Shown: one piece after another, positions 23,906 through 36,910 of the stretch
How the letters are laid out: each line of letters begins with the position of its first letter
Position numbering within the stretch: position 1 is the first letter of the stretch
From: Lophius americanus
Taxonomy: Eukaryota > Chordata > Actinopteri > Lophiiformes > Lophiidae
DNA length: 64,000 nt
Assembly: GCA_037951165.1 (NCBI GenBank)
Contig: JBBDHG010000051.1
Coordinates: 6,298,001 to 6,362,000 of the forward strand
Direction of reading: 5' to 3'
Position numbers and translations under genes: made by a program
The notes under the pieces: model-generated
What the model was told of the DNA's origin: nothing
Databases searched by the model: none
The model's input: the letters and a program-made list of their open reading frames with translations, nothing else

Positions 23906-25685
23906 AAAATACAAAATAAGACTAGAAATATAGTTCAGTTAAATATTTCGGCACACGTTGTCAACCAGAGAAGTTCTTTTTTGCTCATAGCTCAAGCCCT
24001 TTTTTACACCTTGCCAAGCCTATCCAATACCTAACAGTTCAATTCGTACTGATTAATATGAATCCAAACTGAAGTAGCTCAAGTTTTTTCCTTCTTTCTT
24101 AAGGACCAGCTCAGATTTAAGGGGAGTGGGCGTAGGGCTAAACCCTGGCGTTAGATTGTCTGCAATCTAACGCCATCTGATTGTCAAAGTTTTCAAATTT
24201 CAGACTACAAAAATACAGAACTGTGGTAGTTTGCCTGTTCTCTTCAGCATCCGCTTCATTGGTTCATCTATGATACATGTCTGTGCAGATCTCCTGGGGA
24301 TGTCCTCCCTCCATTCATACGGCCGCATGAACCGATGGCGGTCAGGGACTTTATTGTATAGAAGGAGTTTCTCAAACTTTTAAGTCTATCACACCCTTAC
24401 CGTAGGAGATTGAGGCAGAGCACTCTTATGGTGCAAAGATGAGGATATAGGCTAATGGAGTGCTTCACAAAGTTCATGAGCCTGAATGTAATATTACTCA
24501 TTGTGCAAAACCTGCTGATACAGTTGAATGCCCCTAACACACTCCTGCAGACAAATAACATGGACCTGCGATCGAGGTTGGAATTTTTGGTGAGCGCTGA
24601 TCTGTGGGATGATGACATCATGTTTAACGATGCTCACACAGTTACAGCTGAATCACCCAATCTGCAATCTGGGTCTCTCAGTCCTCTCCTGACGTCAATC
24701 CAGGATATGACAAATGAGGAACAGATACGTAACGTCTGACGGCTCTGCTTCAGGCTCAGAAGTCAGGCACAAACTCAGGCTTTGTTGAAGTAAAACCGCC
24801 AGTAAGCAGGTTCACAGTTTAAGTTACCACGATAACTAACCCAGAGTTTATCACATCTCGGGCTAAACTAACTCAGAGTTTCCACTGAACTCACTTAATG
24901 CTCCTATGCTGACCCACAATTATAGGAAAAGCTCAGAACCATCTAGATAAGACAAAGTTAAAGTTTTGGAATGACACCAAACTGGGAGCGTTGGGGTCTA
25001 TGGATCATCATTATGGCTGCAAGAGGAAGAATTAAGCAGATGCTGAAAGGAACCACATTTTTCTGTTTTCAAAAATTCAAGATTGAAACTTTCAGTTTCA
25101 ATTTGAAGACAATTTAACTTGATGATTACGAACATGGAAAAATGCAAATAGTCTGTTTTTCTTACAGTACCATACTATAAATACTGATTTGACTTCTTTC
25201 TGGTGAGGACATGTTTCTGAACACTGTCCGTAAACAGAGCTTTTGGTTTTTATAGGTTGAAATGGTCTTAAACCGAAGAGGAGAAGAAGAATATGAACAG
25301 CTGTTTTGTGTTTTGACAAATGGACAACTGCACTTTCTATTTAGCAAAATAAAAAGCAGTGGAGTGTGAAACCTCACTGTCAAACATGAAGAAACTACTC
25401 GTGAAACTGTTGATAGGTAGACATATGAGGTCCACACGGTCTGCCCAGGGGATTTAGCTCAGCACGCGATGAATAGAATGAAGTGTTTGCTCCACTGCAG
25501 CAGGGCAACACCACCGGCTCCTTGTCAGCTTGGAAATGGTCTGGGGAAGGTTGAAAGAGCCACCAGCTTTGCAGTACTTCAATTCCTGCATCTTCCTGGG
25601 ACTGCGGACAGAGTTTTCATAATGCCGTCTCTCCTTTCAAGCGGATTGGTCACTCCGTTACCGTGCAGTCCTCCGCCTCCTGCCC
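23906..25685. other. Unassigned intergenic sequence
   Basis: Contains a perfect 13-bp hairpin (24,146-24,175). ORFs on opposite strands at 24.4-24.74 kb have no recognisable domain. Confidence 0.5.
24146..24175. repeat. Perfect 13-bp inverted repeat, 4-nt loop
   Basis: The arms 24,146-24,158 (TGGCGTTAGATTG) and 24,163-24,175 are exact complements around TCTG. Confidence 0.9.
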
Positions 25686-25689
25686 AGTT

Positions 25690-25850
25690 GAATGAGGTCA
25701 CATACAGTATGTCAAACTCAAGGCCCACACGCCACATCCAGCGGCAGAAATATTATATCTGGTTGGCGAGAGCCGGCCCCCTGGTGTACATCACAAACAC
25801 CACAGATACTACAATTCCCAGCATGCACCGCGATTGTCGCTGTCAGATAT
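25690..25850. mobile_element. Possible hAT-type element fragment
   Basis: 'tgtcaaactcaaggcccacacgccacatcc' (25,708-25,737) resembles a phrase common near ends of fish hAT-like elements, followed by 'acaaacaccacagatactacaattcccagcatgca'. No target duplication or transposase seen; weak. Confidence 0.3.
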
Positions 25851-28800
25851 CACCGTTTATACAGTTTCTCTAACAAACTTTAGGCTAATCTTTAAAAGAG
25901 GAGGTACGGAGCCCGGGAGGGGATACGGATGATTAATAATAAATGTATTAGTATGTGGCACACGCATGTTAGGAATTAGGAACCACATTTTAATTAACAG
26001 GCGAGGTACATTCATGACAGACGTTCATGGTGGTTGTGCTGTTGTGTTATAAAAAAAAGAAAATATCGGGAAGCTTACATTCAATGTGAAATCCAGCTGT
26101 GGGCTATTCATGCACCTTACTGTTTTCTGATATGCAGCTGCTCCTGACTGTAGTACCAGATAAGAGGAGCAACAGTTTACTTTTACTGTTTTAATGTGGC
26201 AGAAGAAAGAAACGGTTAAATCAGCCCAGCCATTTACCTAGGGTAATCTAAAGTTCCTCTTTGCTGCTATGATTGATTTAAATCAGACTAATTTAACTTT
26301 ATTTAACTTTTACAATATAGTTTTCTGGCTGTTTTTGATGCCTGTGAATACAATTTTCTGACTGGAAATGATTTAATGAAACACTACTTAAAGGGAGGGA
26401 GACATTACAATGAATTATGCTGATCTATTTAGAACATATAGACCCGCTTTATGACTATTTTCTATTCCCTCGGTTTTTTGAGAATTCTATAAAATGAGTA
26501 AATAACATAAAATAAATTGTCATAATAGTTCAGATTAAACATGGCTAATTTGAGTGCTGTTGTTGCTCAAAGCCCTGTTCTTGAATCACAATCTCCCTGA
26601 AAAGATCTATAATCTTACAGAATAAATGCGTAAATAAAATATCTAAATATATCTTTCTCAAGGAACCTCATGATCTCACAGGCTACTTGATGAAAAATGT
26701 AACACTTGAAGGCCACGGCAGATTCTTGGATAGCGGTGAGCTGATGAGTAATATAAGTTAAGTAATGTGGAACTCCAACGCTATGTGATCACTAGATTTT
26801 AATAACTATACCTTTAAATTCCAGAAAAGATTCACAAGTGAAGACGTTCTTCCTCAAGTGCGATGAATCATAATGTGAGAAAACTCTCCCCCCACGATCC
26901 TTTGCTGCTTAAGTCTTGTGATTTGGTAGCACGGGTTATTATTTCAGTAAGACTGTGGGTCTAATATCACAGCGTAGCAGCATCTCAATTAGTCATCTAA
27001 TTAGGAATCAAGTGAAACTGAATTTGAGCTTTCACACCTGACCTACAAAACAACAACCTCCTCAAATGAAGCTCTATTGAAAGTTCAGTCAGGACTATTA
27101 TTCCCCTTCACGCACAGGTGACAGTCATTCCTCATACCGCTCTGCAATCACACCTTTCATGCGAGCTCTGTCTAAATTAAATTATTTGATATCAGCTGTG
27201 CTCACCAGTCGGCAACATCTATCCAGTATTTCAGTGACACGCGTTCATCATTAGCCTAGCTTCTGCTGCCTATTATTAGATTGATCCAGTTCCATCTTGC
27301 TGCTGGGAGGGGCGCCCTCCACCTCCCCACCTCCACCCAGCCCATCCACCTCCACAGAGGCATCAGTCATCACCAACACCAGTAACCGGACTACAAAGGC
27401 AGGATATAACCTATTATTGATGAGAAAAAACATTTTAAACCCTAAATAATGAATATATTAGTAAGTCAGACGCGCAATAAAATGCTTAGAAGACATGTTT
27501 GAATTATCTGACGTTCACATCCTCCAGCCTCAACGTGTTTCAGTACTGCTGATTTACTGAAACGTTGCTTCCGTTTAAAGTGAAATACACATGGAGGTTG
27601 TTCATACAGTTGCTGTTTTTTGAGTTTCAGCTGCTCCTGACTGCAGAAACAGACACGAGGAGTAACGGTCTACTTTTCATGTTTTTATTATGGCAGAAGA
27701 GAGAAACGATGAATCAGCCGTGACGCAGTTGGTGAGAACACACCACTTGTACCCATTTCACAATATGACATACTTCTACATATTTAACCATTCTTGGCAA
27801 AGTGAGATTGCGTGTTTAACCATAATCCCATAATCAATCAATATTTATTTAAACAGTCTATATACATATATTGCTTCCCACATTAACCAGGTGTAACCCA
27901 TGTGAGTCATAGAGCCCATAAACCCACGTATGTGATTTAACTGGGATTGTACGTCATTCCCATAGAGTGGCGCTGTTACACTCATTGGTGACCAAGTAGG
28001 AAGTCCAATACAGCTGAAGTAGACACCACTTCCTATATACGTGAAGGTGTTACCAAGCACTTCCTTTTGACTTGGAACATGAACCCAGTGAGTGTGGCAT
28101 GTGAAACGTGTCACCGATTAAGCTAAAAACCAATCAGGAGTTAAACTGTGGAATGCTTTGATGAATTTGGGCTTTTGGTTATATGTTAATATTAAAGGTA
28201 AATGCTAATGCTAAGCAATTAGCTAGGTGCTAAACACTTATTCTCATCTTAGTGGGTAAGTAATGGTTATTGTATTGTATATCCCAGCGTACGTTTCAAA
28301 GTTGTGAAGCGTTAACTCATAGGAGTAATTTAGGTAAAGTTAAGATGCTCTGAGTAATGAGTAATTTCAGAACTCTTGTATTTTATTGTGACTTACTGTC
28401 TGCATTATTGGTGTAGATTGTTTTTTTGCTGAACCCGGATGTCCAGATAAATGAACTCTTATGATGCCGAGCCCAATAACCAACCTGTACAAGCCTTCAA
28501 CTTGTACAGAGGACAACTGATACCCATTGGAGAGCAGAAAAGATTATAGCTCAATCACAGTTAGCGGTGGATTACTATTCTTCCCATTCCGGATAAATAC
28601 CATCAGTCTTTGAACCTACCCTTGGAATAACCTGTAAGTCGGAATTATTAAGTTCTTGGACTGAGCTTAATGTTTCTTTTAAAGAGCGAGGATTGTTTTT
28701 CTTTGAATATGTGTTCATTATCAGCGCTGTGTAAATATGTACACAAATGTTCACTTAAGGTGTTTTTAAATAAGGCCAATAAATAAGCAGATTCTTCACC

Positions 28801-29540
28801 TTCAACCTCTTTGTGCGTTTGAGATAGCAAACTCAGCCCCGTCCTCTTTTCACATATCAGCTCATATATCATCTCTCGCGCTTTCTTGGCCGGTTGCAGC
28901 AGGAAACAGAGACAGGGAGAGACGGCGTTGCATCTATGGTAAATAAGAGCCTCTGCTGTTATTCTCCTCCACTTCTCAGCACCTGCTGGTCCGGCGGGGA
29001 GCAGCAGCATGGAGCCAGATCTCGGCGGTGACTGAGCTGTTATTTAAGTCAAAGTAAAAAGGATTCACCTTACTGTTATTACTGTCCCTCCAAAAAGTGC
29101 TGGCAGGGGTATATCAGGGCTCTCCGGCAGGGCAGATGGATCCCTCTGTCAACAAACAAGCTCTCATCTTTGTTGAACATGGCTGTTTGAGCAGATGTGT
29201 CAAGTCAAATAAATAGAAGGGAGAGTCCATTGAATTCAGATCGACACTGCTAGAGAGACGGCAGCAGAGCCGAACTGCATTAGAGGAAAAAACGATTTGT
29301 ATTAACATTCTCAACATCAGAGGTGGGAAGTTCTTCACTGAAGTACAAGGTCAAAGTGTATTTTTGAAATAGTAATGTCTCTCCGTTGTCTCTCTCTCTT
29401 TACCAACTGGCTAATTTTCACTACAATATTGTTAAAGTTGTCTTACGTTTGACAAACTAAAGGGAAATTATCATTTATCTTCAATTCTGGTCTCATTTTG
29501 TTAAGTGTTATTCCATTATCAAACAACACTTAAGGCATCA
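25851..29540. other. Unassigned region with a local duplication
   Basis: About 145 bp at 26,080-26,225 resembles 27,580-27,740 in the same orientation ('cagctgctcctgactg', 'aggagcaac', 'tggcagaagaaagaaacg'). The rest shows no gene or named repeat. The 120-aa minus ORF at 28,648-29,010 has no domain. Confidence 0.5.
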
Positions 29541-29544
29541 AAAC

Positions 29545-29605
29545 TACACACGATCAGCCATAACATTAAAACCACCCAGTATTGTCTCACCGTCCGTTTT
29601 TATGA
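29545..29605. mobile_element. DNA-transposon end fragment
   Basis: 'gatcagccataacattaaaaccac' (29,551-29,574) is a phrase frequent at the ends of a fish DNA transposon. A related, reversed form ('ttggttttaatgttatggc') occurs near 44,968-44,986. No internal part recognised. Confidence 0.4.
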
Positions 29606-30257
29606 GAACCATCATTGGGTTTTTTTCAACCACAGAATGGAAGAACATGGAGCGTATCATTTTTTTCCCCCTGTGGCCAGTCTGATCAAATATTTATATT
29701 TAAATAAGTTACAATTGGGACATTGTTGTCTTTAACATACAATGAGGACGAGTTTTGTTTATAGATTAGTTTATTGACATAGGATCTCACGTTGAAATGA
29801 CACCCCCTAAGACACATATCCATTCCAAAAATGGTATTTTATGACATTATTACAGCCAAAACTTTGAAAAGCAAACAAACCAACGATGTGAAAATACAAA
29901 AAAAAGTCTCATCGTGAGGCACAAGAATGAACTACCCGAGAAATAGACGAGAAACGGTATATCTGAGGTGTAATCTGTCCTACAACCACCAATTTAAACA
30001 AGTTCAGAAAGAATTTATTTAAAGTTGGTAGGTTCAACTCAATACTACTTTTTTAATCATTTTATGTGTTTTTATGTATTTATCATTAAACTTTAAAACA
30101 TTACATTAACATTGTTTTTATGTTTGATAAGTTAATCATTGAGCATAATAGATTGTAAATAAATTGTTCCTGAGCATGTTTGATAAGAAGTGGTAAAGCT
30201 GAATCTCAAGTGTAAAAAGGGGTAGGGAAAATAATACAAGCACATGTTTGTGCATAA

Positions 30258-30310
<53 letters not shown>

Positions 30311-32860
30311 AAAAAGTTATGGATTTTCTAAAAATCCAGTAGGATAAATTCTTTCAGAGAATATCTGTTCAAATAGCTTCCATTCATCTTAATCGATCCA
30401 ATAGTTATTGACATATTTCTGTCCGAAGCCAAGTGGCGAACTAAAAGATACGCTCGGAAAAAAAACAACATTTACAAACTAAACTAAAAATAGGCTGTTG
30501 GCCTCCAAAAATTCGGAGTTGGATAAGTCGAGATAAAATCTGTGCTATGTAGGACAAACGGAAGCAGATGGCTGTGCAGTGAGCCTGTGGTAAATAGTGG
30601 CATGCAGACATCTTTAATCAGGAATGACTACAGGAGCCATGAGATCCATGTGTAGGCAGTCAAACGCAGGCAAACTCAAACCGCAGCTCTCAGCCTATCT
30701 ACAGTAGTTTGGTGTCCTGAAGCCCAGACTGGCAGAAATGATCCCAGAAAGTCTCTCCGCGTGTGCGTTTGTGTATTTGTGTGTGTGTGTGTGTGTGTGT
30801 GTGTGGCTTAGTGTTACTTGTATCGTGATCAGGTGAGAAAAAGTGCCTTCACAAGGATGTTTAAAAACAATATTTAAGGTAGAATGAGTGGAGGGAAGCT
30901 AAAGACATCAGAAGGAGTTTTCTCTGGTTTCCAGTAGACAAAGCTGTTCTCAACAGAGGAAGAGGGTGGAGGCCGTCACAGGTTTGTTGTGATGTCATCG
31001 CGACCAAAAAGGCTTGAGATGCTGAAGTGGAAGTGCATGTCATCCCAGCATGGCCTGGTGTGGAAGAAACATCTTGATATTTTGTTGCTATTAATACCTA
31101 ACTAATTTTCCGACTCCTCATGGTTGTTCCTAATATCAGCAGGCTGACTTGAACCCAATGATCACTGAGTGAGTACAAGTGGTAGAAGTGAAGAGTAGAA
31201 CGATAACGAGACCCAAGATACAGTTAACTGGAGTGAGTAAGCCTAAGGTAAGGTTATTACGTACCTTCCGCCTCAATAAAATAATCCAACTGGGATCCAA
31301 CTGGCACGTCAGGAGACATGGGAAGGAACTGAGAGGACACTGCTATCTTGATGGAAAAACAGTCCAGTGGTCGTTTTCTTTCATGTCCATCCTGGTATTA
31401 TTGTCAGTGTTTAGTGTAGGGATGAAAAAGCCTTTGGGAACAGCTGACTATCTTTGTTCTCTGTCACTTTTAGTCTTCAGGAATGTTACGCAGGAGGTCA
31501 GAGGAGCAGCTCTGTAGGACCGCCTGAAAGGAAGCCAGCAGGGCACAACTCCTCTGATGTCCCTGGAAGACGAACAACCAAACAGCCCACCTTTGTTCCA
31601 GGGGGATACAAACCCTCCATGTCTAGGATGTGAGTGAGTGCATGCGTGAGTATGTGAATTTGTGTGAGTGTGTGTGTGTGTGTAGCTTCTGAAAGAAAGA
31701 ATTACTTTCAATTTCAGGAAAGGGCTGGGTCAAGGAAAAACATGTGGGCTGAATGGAGACTAGATGGCTTATAACACCTTTTTAACAAGAACACAACACC
31801 TATTATGGACTTGACTACTGGAATTATAAAGAAGATGAAACTGATGAATAGGCAAATGTCTTAATAATTTCTCGGGGACATGCCTTTTTACCCACTTGTA
31901 GCTCAAATGCCAGGGTGGACTAGAAGAAGAAAAAAAAATTCACAAAAACTACAGCGAGAGCAGCTATGGACCACAGATGCCCTGGTACGTCGTGTTACCC
32001 TCTTACTGACTACCAGCCGCTTTCAACAGAGCATGCAAACTCATAAGCACTTTTATTTCCCTGAAACACCAGCGTGGAACCACATGTGCATCTGCCTCGC
32101 CCCGCTGGCCTGAAACAACACACCTCACCTTCCTCCTGCAGGTAGGCCTATATTTCTGCAACTCCTGACCAGCACCTTCCTTTTTTCACTGGGTCACACA
32201 TTTTTTTTTGTTACAACGTGCCATTAACCAAGATAGCATTCCCTATGTAATCTCCGGAGACACATAATCCCCCCACAAACAAGCACTTAGTGAGTGGGCT
32301 GTAGGGAGGGAGAGATGGGAGGGAGGCACAGACAAGGAAATTCACAGCTATAATCTAATGATAATAATAATAAGCTGGGAAGCAGTCAGAGAGCCGAATG
32401 CTCCGCCAACGCACAGCATCGCAATGACAATTTTAAAATTGAATCCCGTCTGGAATGTGACAGAAGCTACCTCCAGTTAACATTCATACAGGTTGTCCAT
32501 ACATTTATGAGTTATTACCAAAAAACAAATTCAAAGGTGCCCTCTCATACAATACTTAAGAAAATATTGTTAAGAAGCCACGATGTAGCGTCACCGAAGT
32601 GTAGTCATCTGAAGGATATGCCACAACCCACCTCTGGCTTAAATTGGGCCTATTTGGAGATTCTGCTTGGACATTAAAAGATGTACTTTTATTTTCTAGG
32701 ATTGCAAAAATAGGAATTTTACTTGGGATATTGACGGATAGAAAATAGTTCCCACATTTATGCCCTGTCCCATCTACATTTATTTTTCTCATAATAACAT
32801 CCATACTGGTATTTACACCATTACACCAATCTCACAAGAATTATCGTTACAGTAATTTTA
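29606..32860. other. Unassigned, with TA and TG microsatellites
   Basis: Contains (TA)24 at 30,259-30,306, (GT)n at about 30,779-30,805 and (GT)n near 31,665-31,682. No gene supported; the 112-aa plus ORF at 31,179-31,517 has no domain. Confidence 0.5.
30259..30306. repeat. (TA)24 microsatellite
   Basis: 48 bp of uninterrupted TA dinucleotide. Confidence 0.95.
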
Positions 32861-32867
32861 GATGAAT

Positions 32868-33310
32868 TATTATATCCCAGAAGAGTTGGATATTATGTAA
32901 TCGTCATTGCCGCCACCGCCGCAGATCCTTCATGTTAGTGCATAAAACTATCTCATGGATCATTTTTAATTTCCACATAGACCTTAGCGCAAGGAAGAAT
33001 TGGACGTTCGTATATAACCAACACTAGGGGGAACTTTGTCTCCAAACTTTTTTGAGGATCATTTGTCAACAACTGGGCTGATTTAGTCAAAATTTGGGTC
33101 ATGTGGATCTACTTAAGGAGAATTTTTTGTACGTCATGTTTTACTGTAATAGTTCATATTTAACTACGTACAACATATTTAATAGGGAGCTTTTTCCGAA
33201 AAGCACAGTTTTTTCACACAACTTCAGATTAAATTTGAAGAGTTCAACTGGGAATTGCTTGTACAAAAGAAAGGGATGAGGGTCTTTTCGGGGATATCCT
33301 TGCTCTTTGG
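32868..33310 (+). mobile_element. Helentron-like repeat, copy 7 (both inverted-repeat blocks)
   Basis: The 5' block is 'tatatcccagaagagttgg' and the 3' block is 'gggtcttttcggggatatcc' (33,280-33,299). The two are inverted repeats of one another (TATATCCCCGAAAAG / CTTTTCGGGGATATA). Between them lie all family landmarks: 'gccgccaccgccgcagatcc', 'catgttagtg', 'acatagaccttagcg', 'ctagggggaactttg', 'gctgatttagtcaaaatttg', 'aagagttcaactggg' and 'attgcttgtacaaaag'. The hairpin beyond the 3' block has decayed. Confidence 0.7.
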
Positions 33311-33409
33311 AACGGCGAGTTCATGTAGACCTTGTAATTACAGAGATATACTCAATTCAGTTTACTGATGTCATTTCCAAAATAGGGCCATGAAAAACAA
33401 AAACCCTTT

Positions 33410-33540
33410 ATCTGCCTCTTGATCCTAATCCACTTATTACCACATGCCCAACACTCCCGCTAAGTTTCAGGAAAATCTGTCAAGGGTTTTTCGTGTGATT
33501 TTAACAAACAGACGAAACAGCTGCAAAAAAACCCCACAAT
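33410..33540. mobile_element. Dispersed teleost repeat fragment
   Basis: 'ctaagtttcaggaaaatctgtcaagggtttttcgtgtgatttta acaaacaga' type sequence, a frequent fish repeat end related to 18.4 and 55.7 kb. Confidence 0.4.
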
Positions 33541-34535
33541 GCAGCTATTTTATTGTTTAAATAGCCATTTTTGGGCTTTTAAGGATTTGCTGGGTTTAAC
33601 CTCCAACCAAGAACACCGCCCTAACCCCCCCACCCACCCCCAAACTCACGCACGCACTCCCACTAAACCCCGCCCACCCCCCATTGTGTTAAGGGCTCAA
33701 ATTATAACCTTCATTGGTTGTAAACATCAACGGTTGTAATGCTGCTTTGTCCTAAGCGTGGTTTCCTCTGCTCTCTCAAACGAAATCTGTCTACATTCAA
33801 GCAATGAAGGTGCAACTTGAGGATTTTCACTATTTGTGTGTGCGTTTATTTTTTTGTTTGCGTGCAAAGAGGACTGGAGTGGCCATTACAAGATAGAAGC
33901 AGGCCATAATGGAATATGCTGTTCTCACAGGCGAGGCATGGTGAGGTACTGTGAGTGACGTCGCAACCAGTGTGATGTCGACACACATACGGAGGCATGC
34001 ACAAACACACATCTGCCTCGATGAATTAATGCATAAGAAGTTGTGTGTGTCCAGACAAGAGTCCTCCTTCTCATCTATCTTTTTTTTCAGACGGTGTGAT
34101 CAGCTCTGTGCTGTATCATCATCCATCCTGACAGCAGTAATTATCTCAGTGTGTGGATGTCAGGGTAAACATCAAACCCTCTTTTAGTGTCTGTCTGGCT
34201 GCTGAGATCCCACACTAAATAATTATATTTCTTATTTGATATCCACGCTCACTTATGTTTTGGCCAAACCTCTGTTCTTCAGCCATAAGTGGCAATTAAA
34301 TCATTGAGATAATTACTATCATCTTCTGCAAGCTTTACGCTGTATTTAAGAGCTGGAAGTACAATAACAGACTTTGTGACACAGCTGAGGTTCTGTTTTC
34401 ATGCCAGACCTTACACTGCCTCTAAACAGTTGAAAGGTTCCCGGTTTAAAAGCGCAAAAAGTGCCATAAGATCGAGATTCCATTACTTTATTTACAGTGA
34501 TATGCTCATATACGTGAGGAGCCTTGAAATTCATA
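33541..34535. other. Unassigned, with a C-rich block
   Basis: 33,625-33,682 is strongly C-rich (runs of 6-7 C). No gene or named repeat otherwise. Confidence 0.5.
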
Positions 34536-34540
34536 ACAAA

Positions 34541-34985
34541 TCAGTGGTTCACAAACTTTTATATTGTCTATATCAGTAGTTCTTAAACTTTTAAATACTC
34601 TAAGTTGCTCCCAAATTTCTATATTCTTGAGGTGATTGGTTCTCAAGCTTTTAAATCCTCAATGTCTATGGTTGGCAAAACGTTTGTCAAGGTTTCATCA
34701 AATTATATATCATTTTATTTTATACCACTATGTAAGTGGTTCTTTGATGCTTTTACCACTGGATCATAGAAGTAAACTACTTTACTACTGGGGTTCCAAA
34801 TCATTTATATTCTCTGAGTCGTCATCAACCTTCATATCGTCTGTCAGTGGTTCTTAAACTTTCATATTCTCTATATCAGTGCTTCTTAAACTTTCATATT
34901 CTCTATATCAGTGTTTCCCAAACCTTTATATTCTCTTTGTCAGTGGTTGTTAAACGTTTGTATCCTCTTTGGTAGTTTTTGAACT
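34541..34985. repeat. Degenerate ~33-bp minisatellite
   Basis: The unit 'cagtggttcttaaactttcatattctctatat' recurs about ten times with variable divergence; the closest copies lie at 34,845-34,950. The unit starts like the TIR of many vertebrate hAT elements (CAGTGGTTCTCAAACTTT), so it may derive from one. No coding sequence. Confidence 0.75.
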
Positions 34986-36765
34986 TTTATCAAATCTTCA
35001 GATAACTTTTTCATCTTTGAAAAAAAAGAAAAATACTCCCTAAAACATTCTCGCTTCCATGATGATCTGCTGCTTGTTTCTGTAGTATAATATTATTTAT
35101 TTAAAAGTGGACTTCAAAACCGCAGTTCAAAAACATTTAAAAATATATTTAAATTTAGAACATGTTCTTCAAATAAGTCACACGAACATAGAGAATTAAT
35201 GTTGTCATTCAGAAAATGAAATTCATTTTATAATGCGTTTAATCCTTTCATTCTTTCAGTGCCTGTAGCGTGTGTCTGATGGAACGCCTCGTCCATCCGC
35301 AGAACCAATGGTATAGTCTAATTCATAAGGTTATTCTAGGTCTGCTTCCACGTGACGTTCTGACATTCGTCATTCCGAAAAAGCGTTGCCAAGAAATTGT
35401 CTTTATTGCTCCCACAAGCTTTTCCTCCTGTCTGTCCCCGACGTACCAACTGAAGTCGGAAGATGTTGTTTAAGTTTGCTGCTCCCTCTGCCTGGAATCT
35501 ATTGCAAAACGACTTGAATGTCATAATCAATCATTAAAGCATCAAAAACTTTTCAAATTTCCTTCTACTTTATTTTATTTTCCAAGTTCAATTTAGGTCA
35601 TTCGGAGAAAACATAGCATGTTTCTGTAAGCATTTTTGCACCGACAAAGTAATAATTATCTCGAGCCTGCCTTCCATCTGTTTGTCACACAAGAGAGGGA
35701 AGTGTGCCAGAGGAAACAGAAAATATTCAGTATTTGGACTGAAAATGACTTGAACAAAATTCCACTTACTAGTAATGTTGCTCTTTCTGGCAATATTATC
35801 CTCACTTTTCTTTGTAGGCATAATTTTTCACTTAAAGCTAACTAGCACCAGATCAGCTGTACTCAAATAGCCTATAATGTTTTGTTTTTTTTCTTTACCA
35901 AGTCATATTTTCATAATTTCACCTTTTGTCTTTTTTTTTGGTTGGTCTGTGAGGACTATGCAAAAACTGGATTTCCATAAAAAGTTGGATCTTATCCAGC
36001 GTTTTATTGCAGATCTGGATTACAGAGAAAGCATGATTTTTTGTTTTTACTTGCAAGGATCCTATTGTTTTTGTAGTGATCATTATTATTATTATTCCTC
36101 CATAATTCTTCCTTAATCACATTTTCGGGGCTTCATCATGCTAAAGACTGATGAAACTTTGCACGCTCATGAGAAAAAGCTCAGCTTGGTAATGACACAG
36201 GCTGAATCCTACTTGAAGTAATTAAAGGGAGAAAAATGACATGAATCTCGCCATTAAACCCGTGTGCTCATAAAGTTACTTTCCATTTTCCAATTGGTCC
36301 CAAGCAACACAAGTTGGCCAAGAGTCCTGCCACCTCCTGGCAATAGGAAGTAAGGCTCATGGAGAAATATAATGTGAAAATTGTGAAATGTATGTTGTAG
36401 CAGGCATCAGGTATGAAAGGTCAGACCCTCTGGCGCTGGCACGCGTCCCGACAGGGTCCCTGGTGCGAAGACCAAATCAACCGTGCTTTCTGCTTTAATT
36501 TATGTTCCTGTCTGGGTGATGCCAGGCACGGTAAATACAATTTACTGGAATGTTTAGGTGTGGTACCATTCTCGTGTAATTCAAATCTAAGACAACTATA
36601 AAAAAATGAAGGAGTAAAATATATGGGATTTTTTTTTGTCTATGAGTTTGTCAGAAAGGCTGTGAATGACCAAGATGTCCTCGTCATGGCTTTTTTCAGG
36701 CTTGAAATAGTTCCTCTAGAGCTGGAGATACAATTGTCTGCTTTCATTTAAATGTGGAAACCATA
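34986..36765. other. Unassigned intergenic sequence
   Basis: AT-rich; no gene or named repeat supported. Overlapping ORFs on opposite strands at 35.3-35.85 kb have no domains. Confidence 0.5.
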
Positions 36766-36769
36766 ATAG

Positions 36770-36910
36770 CTGCATTACCCTTGAGCAGGACATTAACCCC
36801 AATTTGCTCTGTGGGTGCTGTACGATCTGCCCACTGCTCCTCAGGGAGGGGGTCAAATGCAGAGAATGATTTCACTGTGTTGAAGTAGGTACTATGATCA
36901 AAATATGATT
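36770..36910 (+). mobile_element. SINE 3' part
   Basis: 'ccttgagcaggacattaacccc', then 'gcccactgctcctcagggagggggtcaaatgcagagaatgatttcactgtg' matches the usual 3' half of a common fish SINE. It shares the last block with the minus-strand tail at 4.14-4.27 kb. The tRNA-like head is missing. Confidence 0.6.

Noticed and set aside
25451..25465. 'ggggatttagctcag', like the 5' end of a tRNA
   Set aside because: No anticodon arm, no B box and no acceptor pairing follow; chance or a remnant.
28648..29010. 120-codon minus ORF as a gene
   Set aside because: No recognisable domain, no splice or promoter context; likely chance.
34541..34985. CRISPR-like array
   Set aside because: Units are contiguous and degenerate, without unique spacers, in a eukaryotic context.
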